Source of the DNA: UBA7672 sp047601145
GTDB taxonomy: Bacteria; Pseudomonadota; Alphaproteobacteria; Caulobacterales; Hyphomonadaceae
NCBI GenBank assembly: GCA_047601145.1
Contig: JASGJW010000001.1
Coordinates: forward strand, 1,302,001 to 1,366,000
Length of the DNA stretch: 64,000 nt
Reading direction: 5' to 3'
Positions 33,463 through 42,894 of the stretch are shown here, piece by piece. Made by a program: the position numbers and the translations under genes. Position 1 is the first letter of the stretch, and each line of letters starts with the position of its first letter. Under the pieces are notes generated by a model, which was given only the letters and a program-made list of their open reading frames with translations, searched no databases and was not told the origin of the DNA.

Positions 33463-34818
33463 TCAAGCCATGACTTCGGAGATGGGACGGGACGTCTTCA
33501 TCGTTCCGGCGCCGAACTCGCCCACGGGCGCGCCCGCGATCTGCATCGCTGTCAGCGAGACTCGCGTCACCGACTCGCCTTTGACCGCGACATGCTGGCC
33601 GGCCTTGTGCCTGCCGCCAGCGCCGCCCGCGAGGAACATCGGGATGTTCTCGATCGAGTGGATCTTGGCGTAGCCGGTATCGCTGAAGGCCATGACCAGG
33701 CTGTTGTCGAGCAGCGTGCCATTGCCTTCCTTGATGGCATCCAGCTCGTTGAGGAAGTCGCCGAGGCCCTGCATCACGACGCCTGCGATCTTGCTGGTGA
33801 CCGGCTGGTAGCCGAGACCCGTGTCCGTTGGTTCGTCGTGCGTGATCTGGTGATAGATCTTGCTGTCGCCTGGCAGGTAGGTCTCGGACGCGCCCTGCGT
33901 GTGCACGAAGTTGAACACGCGCGTCTGGTTGCAGGCCATCGCCATGGCGAGCAGACGGGCCATCTGCTTCGTGTTGCTGTTGACGATGTCGATCGAGGCG
34001 CCGCGTTTGCCTTCCTTGGGCGGCGCCGGGATCACGCAGGCTTCGCACTTTTCCGGCTTCTGCAGCTGGACCGCGAGCTGGTTCTCCATGTCGCGCAGCG
34101 AGGTGAAATACTGGTCGAGCTTGACCTGGTCTGCCTTTCCGACATTGGCCATGAGCGACTGGCGCTGTTCCGCAATCGCGGACAGGACGCTCTGCTTCAG
34201 CATGATATTGGGGTCCGGCTTCCAGTTGTCGCTGTTCGGGTCTTGGAAGCCCTCGCCGAAGATGCGCTCGTAAAGCGCCAGCGGCGTCGTCTCCGGCGTG
34301 GCAAAGCCCGTGCCGGTGCGCGTCGAATAGCTCACGCCCTTGCGCGACATGGACGCGTCGACGTCCAGCACCTTGAAGCGCGTGCCAGTACCGATCGCGT
34401 CGGCGATCTTTGTGTCGAAGGTCGGCCCGTCGAAGCGCGTCGACATGGCGGGCGCGACGCCCGAGAGGATCGAGGCGTGGCCGCTCCAGTGGACGAGGTT
34501 CGCGCGCCCGTCGCCGATGGCGCGGAAGCCGGAGAAGACCGAGACCTTGTCCTTCACCTTCGCCAGCGATTCGAGCTCCGGGGTCATCTCGTAGCCGCCG
34601 CCGATCTTCTTCGGCACCCAGCGGGTGCCGCCGGTCGGCGTGTCGGTGAGGCCGAGGCCCCAGAAATAAGTGCCGAAGCGCACCGGCAGCTTCGCGCCCT
34701 GCGCGTAGGCCGTGCCATTGCCATTGAGGAACTGGTCGAGTGTCGGAATGCCGACGCATATGGCTGACCCGCCGAGCAGGCCGCGCATCACGGACCGGCG
34801 GTTGAAACGAAGGCTCAT
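33463..34818 (-). CDS. DUF1552 domain protein, Tat-exported
   Basis: A 451-residue DUF1552 protein. The N terminus is a Tat signal (FNRRSVMRGLLGGSAICVGI), so it folds in the cytoplasm before export and may carry a cofactor or metal. Family landmarks are RFGTYFWGLGLTDTPTG, SVFSGFRAIGDGRANLVHWS, HASILSGVAP and ARLLAMAMACNQTRVFNFVH, then HDEPTDTG. The domain is distantly like sulfatases/DUF1501 proteins. It is abundant in Planctomycetes and Verrucomicrobia next to DUF1592-type cytochromes, the same pairing as here; its function is not established. It sits 16 bases after the DUF1592 gene. Confidence 0.88.
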   Translation of the reverse strand: MSLRFNRRSVMRGLLGGSAICVGIPTLDQFLNGNGTAYAQGAKLPVRFGTYFWGLGLTDTPTGGTRWVPKKIGGGYEMTPELESLAKVKDKVSVFSGFRAIGDGRANLVHWSGHASILSGVAPAMSTRFDGPTFDTKIADAIGTGTRFKVLDVDASMSRKGVSYSTRTGTGFATPETTPLALYERIFGEGFQDPNSDNWKPDPNIMLKQSVLSAIAEQRQSLMANVGKADQVKLDQYFTSLRDMENQLAVQLQKPEKCEACVIPAPPKEGKRGASIDIVNSNTKQMARLLAMAMACNQTRVFNFVHTQGASETYLPGDSKIYHQITHDEPTDTGLGYQPVTSKIAGVVMQGLGDFLNELDAIKEGNGTLLDNSLVMAFSDTGYAKIHSIENIPMFLAGGAGGRHKAGQHVAVKGESVTRVSLTAMQIAGAPVGEFGAGTMKTSRPISEVMA

Positions 34819-34834
34819 GGGAGCAACTCCTGCG

Positions 34835-36508
34835 TTACAGCGGCTTGGCTGCGGAGGGTGGAGCTTGCCGTGCCCCCGAGGGGATCACGGCTGTCAGGAA
34901 CTCGGGGCTGGAGGCGATCTGGATCATGAGGTCGGGCAGGCGATAGCCCGCCGCAGCGAAGGCGGACGTCTCGTCGGCGAGGTAATCCTCATCACGATCG
35001 TCGGTCCTGTGGCCCGTACCGTAGGAATAGACATTGCGGACGAGGCAGGCCGGGATCTTCGGATCATTGCGCAGGTATTGCGCGAGGCCTGCGGCGCCAT
35101 TGATCTTCTTGCCGTCGAGATCGGCGCTGACATCGATCGGCGCGCCGTTCTCGATCAAGCGAAGCTGGCCAAGCCCGTCGAAATGCTCGAGCGCAAGGCC
35201 TGGCGGATCGCTGCGGCGATGGCAGGCTGTGCAGCCCGTATTGTCCATGTGGTCGAGCAGGCGTCCGCGCACGGTTCCGCTCTTGCTGTCGCGCACCTTG
35301 GAAAAGTCGACGTCGGCCGGCGGATCCGGCGTCGGCTCGCACATGAAGATCTCATGCACCTTGACGCCGCGCCGCGTCGGCGAGGAGCCAGCGGGATGGG
35401 CGAAGAGGGAGAGGAAGCTCACCTGCGTGAGGATGCCCGCGCGCTCGGAGGAAGCCGGGAAAGTGTAGGGCGCCCATTCATCCGACGAGGCGAACGGCAC
35501 TTTATATACAGAGGCGAGGTAGCGGTTGATGAAGGTCTCGTTGGACGAGAAGATGTCGCGATAGTCGCGCTTCTTGTCGACCAGCAGGTCGACCATTGTG
35601 CGCAGCGTCTGTTCCTTCGCGCTGTCGGCGACCGACTGGTTGAACTTCGGATAGGCGCCCGGGTCCTTGATCAGGTTATCGAAACCGTCGAGCTGCAGCA
35701 TGTCGGCGAAGAAGGCGCGTGCGCCATCGCGGAAGCGCGGTGAGGCGGCCATGCGGGCGAGCTGCTTCTTCAGCCCTGCATCCGTGTGGAGAGCGCCGGA
35801 TTTCGCCGCCTCCAGCAGTTCTGGATCCGGCCCGGCGTCCCACAGGAGGAAAGAGAGTCGCGAGGCCTTGCTGTAGCCGTCGAGCCGGAAACCGCCGGGC
35901 TTGGCCGGATCGGGCTCGGCCAGCTCGATCCGGAACAGGTATTCCGGCGCCATGAGCATGCTCACGAGCGCCAGCCTGATTCCCGAATTGAAGCTGCCAG
36001 CGCGCGCTGCGCCATCGGCGGCTGTCTTCAGACGAGCGTCGATCTCTGTCTTGTCGAGCGGGCGGCGGAACAGACGTTCGCCAACGGTGGTGATGAACTT
36101 GCGCGCGCAGGTTGCGTCAGCCTTCTTCGGATCGACAGGCTGGCATCCGACGGTCGCTTCACGATGCTTGTCGTCGAGCGCCTGATCCGCGATTGAGCCG
36201 GCAAGCGAAAAATACTGTTCGAAGCCGGATGAGGTCAGAGACAGTTGCGCGCTGCCGACGGCGAGCAGGCCATCCTCGCGCTTTTCGGGCTCGAAGCGGG
36301 CGTTCAGCTGGATGTCTGCGCCGAAGATATCGGCGACCGCATGACGGTACTGGCTTTCCGTGATGCGGCGGACGCTGACCTTCGATGGCTGCGGTGCGGA
36401 GGCTGCCTGTCCCCAGGCGGGCGCTTGCTGCGAGGGAATTAGTCCCGTCACACCGACAAGCGCCAGCCCGAGAACGCCTGCACAAAGTGTTGCAGTCGCT
36501 GACTTCAC
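34835..36508 (-). CDS. DUF1592/DUF1588/DUF1585 multi-domain protein with c-type haem site
   Basis: A 557-residue exported protein with the DUF1587/1595/1592/1588/1585 layout in series. Landmarks: RRITESQYRHAVADIFGADI (first block), ERLFRRPLDKTEIDARLKTA and SGIRLALVSMLMAPEYLFRI (DUF1595), LSFLLWDAGPDPELLEAAKS (DUF1592), HPAGSSPTRRGVKVHEIFMC (DUF1588), and PPGLALEHFDGLGQ with SYGTGHRTD (DUF1588/1585). A CTACH haem motif lies near residue 425. The GTG at 36508 follows GGAGGAAATC; the longer open frame upstream overlaps the cytochrome c gene. It heads a four-gene operon and is divergent from a small cytochrome c, a likely electron partner. The reaction is unknown. Confidence 0.88.
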   Translation of the reverse strand: MKSATATLCAGVLGLALVGVTGLIPSQQAPAWGQAASAPQPSKVSVRRITESQYRHAVADIFGADIQLNARFEPEKREDGLLAVGSAQLSLTSSGFEQYFSLAGSIADQALDDKHREATVGCQPVDPKKADATCARKFITTVGERLFRRPLDKTEIDARLKTAADGAARAGSFNSGIRLALVSMLMAPEYLFRIELAEPDPAKPGGFRLDGYSKASRLSFLLWDAGPDPELLEAAKSGALHTDAGLKKQLARMAASPRFRDGARAFFADMLQLDGFDNLIKDPGAYPKFNQSVADSAKEQTLRTMVDLLVDKKRDYRDIFSSNETFINRYLASVYKVPFASSDEWAPYTFPASSERAGILTQVSFLSLFAHPAGSSPTRRGVKVHEIFMCEPTPDPPADVDFSKVRDSKSGTVRGRLLDHMDNTGCTACHRRSDPPGLALEHFDGLGQLRLIENGAPIDVSADLDGKKINGAAGLAQYLRNDPKIPACLVRNVYSYGTGHRTDDRDEDYLADETSAFAAAGYRLPDLMIQIASSPEFLTAVIPSGARQAPPSAAKPL

Positions 36509-36629
36509 GATTTCCTCCGCGCTGCGCCGGGCTTGCGCCTCTTTTGCGGTCCAACTAGACCGTAAGTGGGTCGCGACGTCAACTTGCCCTGCGCGGCGGG
36601 AATGCGACGCTACGGTAGCGAGGTTTGTC

Positions 36630-37016
36630 ATGGATGTCCGGCATCTGGCGGCGATCATTGCTGGTGCAGCGCTCAATGCGGCGCCTGCACTGGCCCAGAC
36701 ATCGCTTGTCGGTAATCCCGAGGCGGGTGCTGACCTCTATTTCTCCGAATGCCGCGGGTGCCATTCGGTGTCGATCGGACCGACCTTGCGCGGCCTGATC
36801 GGCCGGCCTGCAGCGAGCGTCGCCGGATTCGGTGGTTACAGCGATGCCCTCAAGTCGAAGGCGGGGTTGGTGTGGACCGAAGCCAATATCGACGCCTTCC
36901 TCACGGGTCCGCAGGCGTTTGCGCCCGGCACACTGATGACCAAGGCGATCCCTGACGCGCAGCATAGGGCGGATATCATTGCCTACATTGCCACCTTGCC
37001 ACCGCCGCGACAGTAG
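36630..37016 (+). CDS. Class I cytochrome c, exported
   Basis: A 128-residue periplasmic c-type cytochrome. After a signal peptide (LAAIIAGAALNAAPALAQ) the haem motif CRGCH is at residues 41-45, followed by the usual GPTLRGLIGR, and the Met ligand is probably M103 in GTLMTKAI. The form resembles cytochrome c2/c552. It is divergent from the DUF1592 gene by 121 bases and probably carries electrons to or from that haem protein. The ATG at 36630 is set by the signal peptide; the same frame extends upstream over the neighbouring promoter region. Confidence 0.92.
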   Translation: MDVRHLAAIIAGAALNAAPALAQTSLVGNPEAGADLYFSECRGCHSVSIGPTLRGLIGRPAASVAGFGGYSDALKSKAGLVWTEANIDAFLTGPQAFAPGTLMTKAIPDAQHRADIIAYIATLPPPRQ

Positions 37017-37109
37017 GCGGCGTGTCCGGTACTCCGTCGGTTAACGATGCGATTCTGGACAACATCGCTGCCATGACGGATCGTCACGTCTGATCGACAG
37101 GAAGTGAAC

Positions 37110-37778
37110 ATGGCCGGCAAGCGCAGCACAAAGACAAAGGCGGGCGACAACGTCGTCGCAATCCGCGGCCCCCATGCCGAGCGCACGGCAGCGATGCGCA
37201 AGCGCCTGATCGACGCAGCGATCGGCTGCCTGACCAAGCTCGGCTATGGCGCCACCACGCTGCAGGTGGTGACGGATGCCGCCGGCGCCAGCCGCGGCGC
37301 GATCCTTCATCACTTCCCCAACAAGGTCGACCTGATGATCGCGGTGGCCGAATACGCGGCCGAGAAGCAGAACCGCCATGTCGCACGCCTCCTGGCGAAC
37401 ACGCAGCCCGGCATGGACCGTTTCCTCGGCATCACGATGGCGACCTGGGATGCGATGCAGCAGCCGCCAGCCATCGCACTGCTCGAGATCATGATGGGAT
37501 CACGCAGCGATGCGGATCTGGGCGCGCGCTTTCCGGCGGTCATCGAGGCGCTGGAAAAATCGCAGCGCGAAGGCGTGTGGGAGCAGGCCCAGAGCGTCGG
37601 CATCACGGACAAGACGCAGATCGAGGCGATGACCTGGCTACACAATGCGGCCATGCGTGGGCTCGCGATGGAGTTGATGTTCTCGAAGAACATCCGCAAG
37701 GCCAACATGGCGATGAAGCTGCTGCGGCGCTACAAGACGCAGCTGACCGGCGATCTCGTCACCAAGCCCTTCGACTGA
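37110..37778 (+). CDS. TetR-family transcriptional regulator
   Basis: A 222-residue TetR regulator. The helix-turn-helix is at about residues 30-75: MRKRLIDAAIGCLTKLGYGA, TTLQVVTDAAGASRGAILHH FPNKVDLM. The C-terminal ligand domain is helical with no recognised specificity (RFLGITMATWDAMQQPPAIA, MTWLHNAAMRGLAMELMFSK). AGGAAG precedes the ATG at 37110; a GTG two codons earlier is less likely. It lies between the cytochrome/DUF1592 genes and two carboxylesterases on the other strand, any of which may be its targets. A strong GC hairpin follows its stop. Confidence 0.92.
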   Translation: MAGKRSTKTKAGDNVVAIRGPHAERTAAMRKRLIDAAIGCLTKLGYGATTLQVVTDAAGASRGAILHHFPNKVDLMIAVAEYAAEKQNRHVARLLANTQPGMDRFLGITMATWDAMQQPPAIALLEIMMGSRSDADLGARFPAVIEALEKSQREGVWEQAQSVGITDKTQIEAMTWLHNAAMRGLAMELMFSKNIRKANMAMKLLRRYKTQLTGDLVTKPFD

Positions 37779-37792
37779 ACCGCGCACAAAGT

Positions 37793-37820
37793 TGCGGCGG
37801 CGCCGAGGGGCGCCGCCGCA
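37793..37820. terminator. Strong GC hairpin between convergent genes
   Basis: A 12-bp perfect stem (TGCGGCGGCGCC / GGCGCCGCCGCA) with a GAGG loop fills the gap between the TetR stop and the esterase stop. It has no T tract either way, but as a bidirectional end-stop between convergent genes it is well placed. Confidence 0.55.
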
Positions 37821-37835
37821 GTTGCTTGCCAGAAG

Positions 37836-39251
37836 CTATTGCCCGGCCGGCGGGCCGTTGGGCACGGACTTGGATTTCACGAGCCTGGGCGTTTCGGCGA
37901 ATTGCGCCGCATCATCGCCCGCGTCGGTATAGGCCGGCCAGGTGAATCCGCCTGCGCAGGTGAGGGACTTGGCCTTCGGGTCCATCTTGTAGAAAGCGAC
38001 CCAGCAGGAATTGACCTTCTTGGCCATCGCGCGGTCGGCGTCATCCGACTTGCCCGACGCACTCGCACCCCAGCTCGATGTGTCGATGGAGTCGAACGAG
38101 AACATCAGTTCGGCAGAGTGGATCGCGCCTTTCTTCCATTCAGTCTTCCGGAAGGCCGGCACGTAGGCGAAGTTGTAGAGCCAGGCGCCTGCGCCCGCAT
38201 CGCCTGCGAGCTTCGCGATCGTGCGAGCGCCGTCGAAACCGCCTTCGCCGCTGTTCGAGCCGATCATGACCGGAACGTCGATTTCCGAGCCGGCGTTGAG
38301 CGCATCAACCGTCGCCACGGTGCGGAAGCGGCCGTCGATCGATGGGCTGAGGCCTGAGCGGGTTTTTTCGTTGGCGGCGAATGTCTGCGCCGAAACTGCG
38401 CGCAGCTGCGCCGCCGTGACGTTCTCGGGAAGCCCGAGCGCCATCGCAGCTTCGACGCCGCGCTTTTCGTTTTCGGCCAGTGGGCGTCCCGGCGAGAGCA
38501 GTGCGCCAGACTGGACGATGGCCTTCTGGTAGAGGCCCTTGGCCGACGGGATCGAAAGCAGGTTCACCACCATGGCCGCGCCCGCCGACTGGCCAGCCAC
38601 CGTGACATTGTTGGGATCGCCGCCGAACGCCGCGGCGTTGCGCTTGACCCATTCGAGCGCTGCGACCGCATCCATCAGGGCGAAGCTGCCCAACGGATCC
38701 TTCGCGCCGGCTTCCTTCGTCAGCGCCGGGTGAGCGAAATTGCCGAGCGCGCCGAGACGGTAGTTGATTGGGATGGTGATCACGCCCTGCTTGGCGTTCG
38801 CCGTTCCGTTGTAGGAGCCGAGATGCCCCGCGCCGAGATAGGACGCGCCGCCATAGAGCCACACGACGACCGGCGCCTTGGTCGCATTCGCGGGCGCATA
38901 GACGGTAAGGTAGAGGCAGTCTTCCGATTGCACGCCCGAGACGCCGCCGCCGTTCGAGGTCTTGCCGTCCGGGTTCACAGGTTGCGGGCAGGGCGCCTCG
39001 TTGGCGACGGCTGCGCGTTCACCCGGCCAGGCGTCGGCCTTTTGCGGCGCTTTCCAGCGCAGCGCGCCGACCGGCGGTTTAGCGAACGGAACGCCGCGGA
39101 ATATGTTCACGCCATCGCCCGTCTCGCCGACCAGCACGCCCGTGTCGATCGTCGCCTTCGCCTGCGCCGGTTTGGGCGCGGTTGTCTGCGAGATGGCCGG
39201 GGCCGCAAGCAGAAGGGTTGCGATGGCAATGCCGCCAAGAAGCCGCTTCAT
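37836..39251 (-). CDS. Exported type-B carboxylesterase/lipase (first of two)
   Basis: A 471-residue carboxylesterase with a signal peptide (GGIAIATLLLAAPAISQ), so periplasmic. The type-B fold is evident: IFRGVPFAKPPVGALRW, SEDCLYLTVYAP, oxyanion-hole region WLYGGASYLGAG, nucleophile Ser222 in AGQSAGAAMVV. The acid and His follow (NSGEGG, IHSAELMFSFDS). It hydrolyses ester substrates not identifiable from sequence. GGGAGAGAAAC precedes the ATG at 39251. A second esterase of the same type lies 91 bases upstream on the same strand. Confidence 0.93.
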   Translation of the reverse strand: MKRLLGGIAIATLLLAAPAISQTTAPKPAQAKATIDTGVLVGETGDGVNIFRGVPFAKPPVGALRWKAPQKADAWPGERAAVANEAPCPQPVNPDGKTSNGGGVSGVQSEDCLYLTVYAPANATKAPVVVWLYGGASYLGAGHLGSYNGTANAKQGVITIPINYRLGALGNFAHPALTKEAGAKDPLGSFALMDAVAALEWVKRNAAAFGGDPNNVTVAGQSAGAAMVVNLLSIPSAKGLYQKAIVQSGALLSPGRPLAENEKRGVEAAMALGLPENVTAAQLRAVSAQTFAANEKTRSGLSPSIDGRFRTVATVDALNAGSEIDVPVMIGSNSGEGGFDGARTIAKLAGDAGAGAWLYNFAYVPAFRKTEWKKGAIHSAELMFSFDSIDTSSWGASASGKSDDADRAMAKKVNSCWVAFYKMDPKAKSLTCAGGFTWPAYTDAGDDAAQFAETPRLVKSKSVPNGPPAGQ

Positions 39252-39342
39252 GTTTCTCTCCCAATGTGTTGGCGTCTGTGCGCCATTTACCGTCTGTCTA
39301 GACTGCCGCCGTCGCACGCGCAACGTCGCGCCTGCGGAACCC

Positions 39343-40971
39343 TTACTGCGCCGCGCCGGCAGGCGGCCGGCCATAGGCCTCCTGCTGCGATCCGAACGCC
39401 AGCATCGTCTTCCGCTGTTCGGCGCGTGGATCGTTCTCCATCTTGCTGGTCGTATTGATGATCAGCGTAGGCCGATCTTTCGAATTATAGGGTGTCCATT
39501 CCGGGATGCCCGGCGCCCTGGGAACGCCATCGCGGGCAAAACTCGCCCACAGTGCTGACACCTGATCAGCCAGATGCTGCGCTTCCGGCGTCGCTGGTCC
39601 GGCGATTGTTGCGCCGTTCACGAGGCTGTCGAAGACGAAGGGGATCTCTTCGGCGTGCGGCGCGAAATAGCGCCCGCTATCGACCGGCGTCTCGCGGTAG
39701 AAATTGTACATCCAGGTCTTGCCGCCGCCCGCGTCGGCTCGCAGCCCGGCCTGGATGGTCGAGTCGAGGAAATAGCCGCGGTCGGTTGCCGCCATGTAGA
39801 GGATTTCGGGGTTCGAGCTCTTCGGGTAGAGCCGCCTGTACATCGCGAACAGAGCATCTCCCTGACCACGCTGGACGCCGTTCAGCCGTTGCTTCAGCTG
39901 GTCTTCCGTTAGCGTGTCCATCGCCTCGTCGACGCCCATGAAGCCCGACTGTTCCGTACGGCACGTGCCGATCATGACGGGAATATCACGCGACATTGTC
40001 GATGCCTTGCCGTCGAACGGATGCTCGGGAAGGCTGGGCGTGCCGACAACCGGCATCCATTGCGCGCCTGCGCCGGCCGCCTTGCCCTGCGCCTTCTGGA
40101 TGTCGATCAGTGGAACCTGCTGGATCCTGTCCACGTCGGCCGGCGCAATGTTCAGCGCGTCAAGCAGTCGTTTTGCCTTGGCTTCGCCGGTCTCATGCGT
40201 GTCGACACGCAGTTGCGATCCGCTCTGCACGACGGCGCGCTGGTAAAGCCCCTGCGCAGGCGTCGTGGTCAGCACCATCGTCGTCTTGCGTCCACCGCCG
40301 GACTGGCCATGTACCATCACGCGGTTCGGATCGCCGCCGAAGCGCGAGATGTTCTCCTTCACCCATTTCAGCGCCGCGATGCAGTCCAGCGTGCCGATAT
40401 TGGCGCTGTCGGCGTATTTCGCGCTGAACGCGCCGAGATGGCAGTAGCCGAACACGTTGAGTCGATGGTTGATCGTCACCACGACCACATCCTGCTTCTT
40501 CGCGACGTTCGTGCCGTCATACCAGGGCGAAGAGCCGGAGCCGGTCGAGAAGCCGCCGCCATGAATCCAGAAGAAGACCGGCCGCTTGGCGTTGTCGAGC
40601 GCCGGCGTCCATACGTTGAGGATCAGACAGTCTTCGCTCTGCTGCTCGGGCCGCCCGGCATAGAGGCGCGTGTACTTGCTGGGCGCGGGCGTTTCGGGTG
40701 TTCCATTGCCCTGTGGCGTCTGCGGGCCATAGGCGAAGCAGTCCTTCACGCCGGTCCAGGGCTTCGGTGGCTTCGGCGGCATGAAGCGGTTCGCGCCCGT
40801 GGTCGTGTCGCCATAGGGGATCGCCTTGAAGACATGGACGCCATTTTTCTGGCTCATCCCGCGCACACGCCCGTGGGCCGTCTCGACCGTTGGTCCTGTC
40901 TGCGCGAAGGCCGGAAGCGGAAGCAGCAGTACGCCGCCTGACGCCAGCAGAAGCCTGCGAGATACCTGCAT
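39343..40971 (-). CDS. Exported type-B carboxylesterase/lipase (second)
   Basis: A 542-residue type-B carboxylesterase. The signal peptide begins SRRLLLASGGVLLLPLPAFA, with a twin-Arg that is weakly Tat-like. GHGGG-type oxyanion motif WIHGGGFSTGSG, SEDCLILNVWTP, nucleophile Ser224 in HGQSGGGRKT, and the His in APHAEEIPFVFDS. GAGGATTGAGGCG leads to the ATG at 40971. It differs clearly in sequence from the neighbouring esterase, so the pair is not a recent duplication. The sulfatase gene on the other strand starts 258 bases away, which makes three exported hydrolases of ester bonds in a row. Confidence 0.93.
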   Translation of the reverse strand: MQVSRRLLLASGGVLLLPLPAFAQTGPTVETAHGRVRGMSQKNGVHVFKAIPYGDTTTGANRFMPPKPPKPWTGVKDCFAYGPQTPQGNGTPETPAPSKYTRLYAGRPEQQSEDCLILNVWTPALDNAKRPVFFWIHGGGFSTGSGSSPWYDGTNVAKKQDVVVVTINHRLNVFGYCHLGAFSAKYADSANIGTLDCIAALKWVKENISRFGGDPNRVMVHGQSGGGRKTTMVLTTTPAQGLYQRAVVQSGSQLRVDTHETGEAKAKRLLDALNIAPADVDRIQQVPLIDIQKAQGKAAGAGAQWMPVVGTPSLPEHPFDGKASTMSRDIPVMIGTCRTEQSGFMGVDEAMDTLTEDQLKQRLNGVQRGQGDALFAMYRRLYPKSSNPEILYMAATDRGYFLDSTIQAGLRADAGGGKTWMYNFYRETPVDSGRYFAPHAEEIPFVFDSLVNGATIAGPATPEAQHLADQVSALWASFARDGVPRAPGIPEWTPYNSKDRPTLIINTTSKMENDPRAEQRKTMLAFGSQQEAYGRPPAGAAQ

Positions 40972-41228
40972 CGCCTCAATCCTCCCGGTCGTATTCTTTG
41001 CGCGAACAGAACCAGTCAGCTCATCCTGCGTCAATCGACGGTCCCATCGAACTCCTGACTGGTCGTCCTGTGTTTCGCGTCGCCACGTTCCATACCGGAA
41101 CACACTTTCGCGAGAAGGTAGCGCGTCGATTGCCTTACGTGTGCGGAGGCGCCGTCCGAAAACCGGTATGCATCACTGGCCACTCGCCCTGTAAAGCCAT
41201 AGCTTTGCCAGTGAGCGGGGAGTCCGGA

Positions 41229-42890
41229 ATGCGGAACATCAGGATATTCACATTCGGCATCGCGGCGATTGCTGCGACCCTGACCCTGTCAGCCTCGGCT
41301 TTGCCGCAACCTGTGCAGGCGGCGGCGGCGCCGCCGCGCAATGTGATCTTCATCCTGCTCGATGATCTGCGCTTCGACGGGCTGGGTTTTTTGCAGCCTG
41401 ACGTGAAGACGCCCAACATCGACAAGCTGGCGAAGGGCGGCTCCTATTTTCCCAACACTGTCGTCACATCCTCGCTGTGCTCGCCCTCGCGCGCGACGAT
41501 TCTCACCGGCCAGACTGCCCGCAATCATGGTGTGGTCGACAACAACAACTCGTCCGAAGCCGGCCTCGTCTACTTCCCGACCTATCTGCAGGAAGCCGGC
41601 TACCAGACTGCCTTCATCGGCAAATGGCACATGGGCAGCGACAGCGATGCACCCCGGCCCGGCTTCAACAAGTGGGTGAGCTTCAAGGGGCAGGGCGTCT
41701 ATTTTCCCGCACCCAGCCAGACGACCTTGCTCAATGTCGATGGCCGCGCAACGCCGCAGAAGGGCTACATCACCGACGAGCTGACCGACTATGCGATGAC
41801 CTGGCTGACGAAGGAGCGCGATCCAAGGAAGCCCTTCTTCCTCTATCTCAGCCACAAGGCAGTCCATTCCGACCCGTTGCCCGCGCCGCGCTACGCGCAC
41901 CAGTATGACAAGACCAGTTTCAGGCTTCCGGAAAGCGCCGCCAACACGCCGCAGAACTACGCCGGCAAGCCGATGTGGGTCTACAACCAGCGCAACACCT
42001 GGCACGGCATCGATTTCTTCTACAATTCGGACCTGACGATGACGGAGTATCTCCGCTCCTATTACGCGACACTTTCCGCAGTGGACGACAGCGTCGGCCG
42101 CGTGCTCGACTATCTGAGGAAGAACAATCTCGAGAAGAACACGCTTGTGATCTTCACATCCGACAACGGTTTCCAGATCGGCGACCACGGCCTGATCGAC
42201 AAGCGCACCGCCTATGATCCATCCGTCCGCGTGCCGATGGTGATGTACGAGCCGGGTGTCGTGCCCGCCGGCGTGACAAACCCCGGCCGGATCCGCAATC
42301 TCGATCTTGCGCCCACCATGCTCGATGTCGCGGGCGTCCAGCGCCCGCCACAGTTCGAAGGCCAGAGCGCCTGGCCGCTGATCAACGGACAGGTCAAACC
42401 CGCGGACTGGAAGCCGCAGGACTTCATCTACGAGTACTATTGGGAATGGTCGTTCCCGATGACGCCGGGCACGTTCGCGATCCAGCGCGGCGATCTGAAG
42501 TACATTCAGTACTATGGAATTTACGACACCGACGAGCTCTACGATCTCGCGAAGGATCCGAACGAGATGCGCAATCTCGTCAACGATCCGGCTTATCTCG
42601 ATGCCAAGATCGAACTGCGGAAGGCGTTGTTCGATCAGCTGGCGGATCGCAATGGGCGGCATGTGATCCCGTACACGCAGCGCCTGGCGCTCGGCAGCGT
42701 GCGGCGGGGTGAGGGCGGGACGGGCGCGGCGCCCTATCCGAAAGACTGGGAAGTCGGGCCGAACCGGCCGGACCGGCTTGATGATGTGCTGCCCGATAGC
42801 AAGGCCAAGCAGGCTGCGCATGAACGCGGGGAGCCGTATATGCGATATCCCGTACCGGGGCGGGAGCCAGGCGCCGACAAGAAGAACTGA
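41229..42890 (+). CDS. Exported sulfatase (formylglycine type)
   Basis: A 553-residue arylsulfatase-type enzyme. After the signal peptide (IFTFGIAAIAATLTLSASAL) the metal Asp pair DD45-46 is in FILLDDLRFDG, and the active-site Cys84 is in SSLCSPSRATILTGQ. C-x-P-S-R is the signal for oxidation to formylglycine. GKWHMGSD and IFTSDNGFQIGDHGLIDKR are also standard. A DUF4976-like end follows (DLKYIQYYGIYDTDELYDLA). It needs a formylglycine-generating enzyme or sulfatase-maturase elsewhere; none lies in this window. The longer open frame upstream has no ribosome site; GCGGGGAG lies before the ATG. Confidence 0.94.
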   Translation: MRNIRIFTFGIAAIAATLTLSASALPQPVQAAAAPPRNVIFILLDDLRFDGLGFLQPDVKTPNIDKLAKGGSYFPNTVVTSSLCSPSRATILTGQTARNHGVVDNNNSSEAGLVYFPTYLQEAGYQTAFIGKWHMGSDSDAPRPGFNKWVSFKGQGVYFPAPSQTTLLNVDGRATPQKGYITDELTDYAMTWLTKERDPRKPFFLYLSHKAVHSDPLPAPRYAHQYDKTSFRLPESAANTPQNYAGKPMWVYNQRNTWHGIDFFYNSDLTMTEYLRSYYATLSAVDDSVGRVLDYLRKNNLEKNTLVIFTSDNGFQIGDHGLIDKRTAYDPSVRVPMVMYEPGVVPAGVTNPGRIRNLDLAPTMLDVAGVQRPPQFEGQSAWPLINGQVKPADWKPQDFIYEYYWEWSFPMTPGTFAIQRGDLKYIQYYGIYDTDELYDLAKDPNEMRNLVNDPAYLDAKIELRKALFDQLADRNGRHVIPYTQRLALGSVRRGEGGTGAAPYPKDWEVGPNRPDRLDDVLPDSKAKQAAHERGEPYMRYPVPGREPGADKKN

Positions 42891-42894
42891 GGTG

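Noticed and set aside
33463..36508. The DUF1592-DUF1552 genes as a mobile element
   Set aside because: No transposase, integrase or terminal repeats were seen at either side.
36547..39303. CTAGAC-containing half-palindromes upstream of the DUF1592 and first esterase genes as shared TetR sites
   Set aside because: Arms are only 4-5 bases and the two sites align only over the CTAGAC core.
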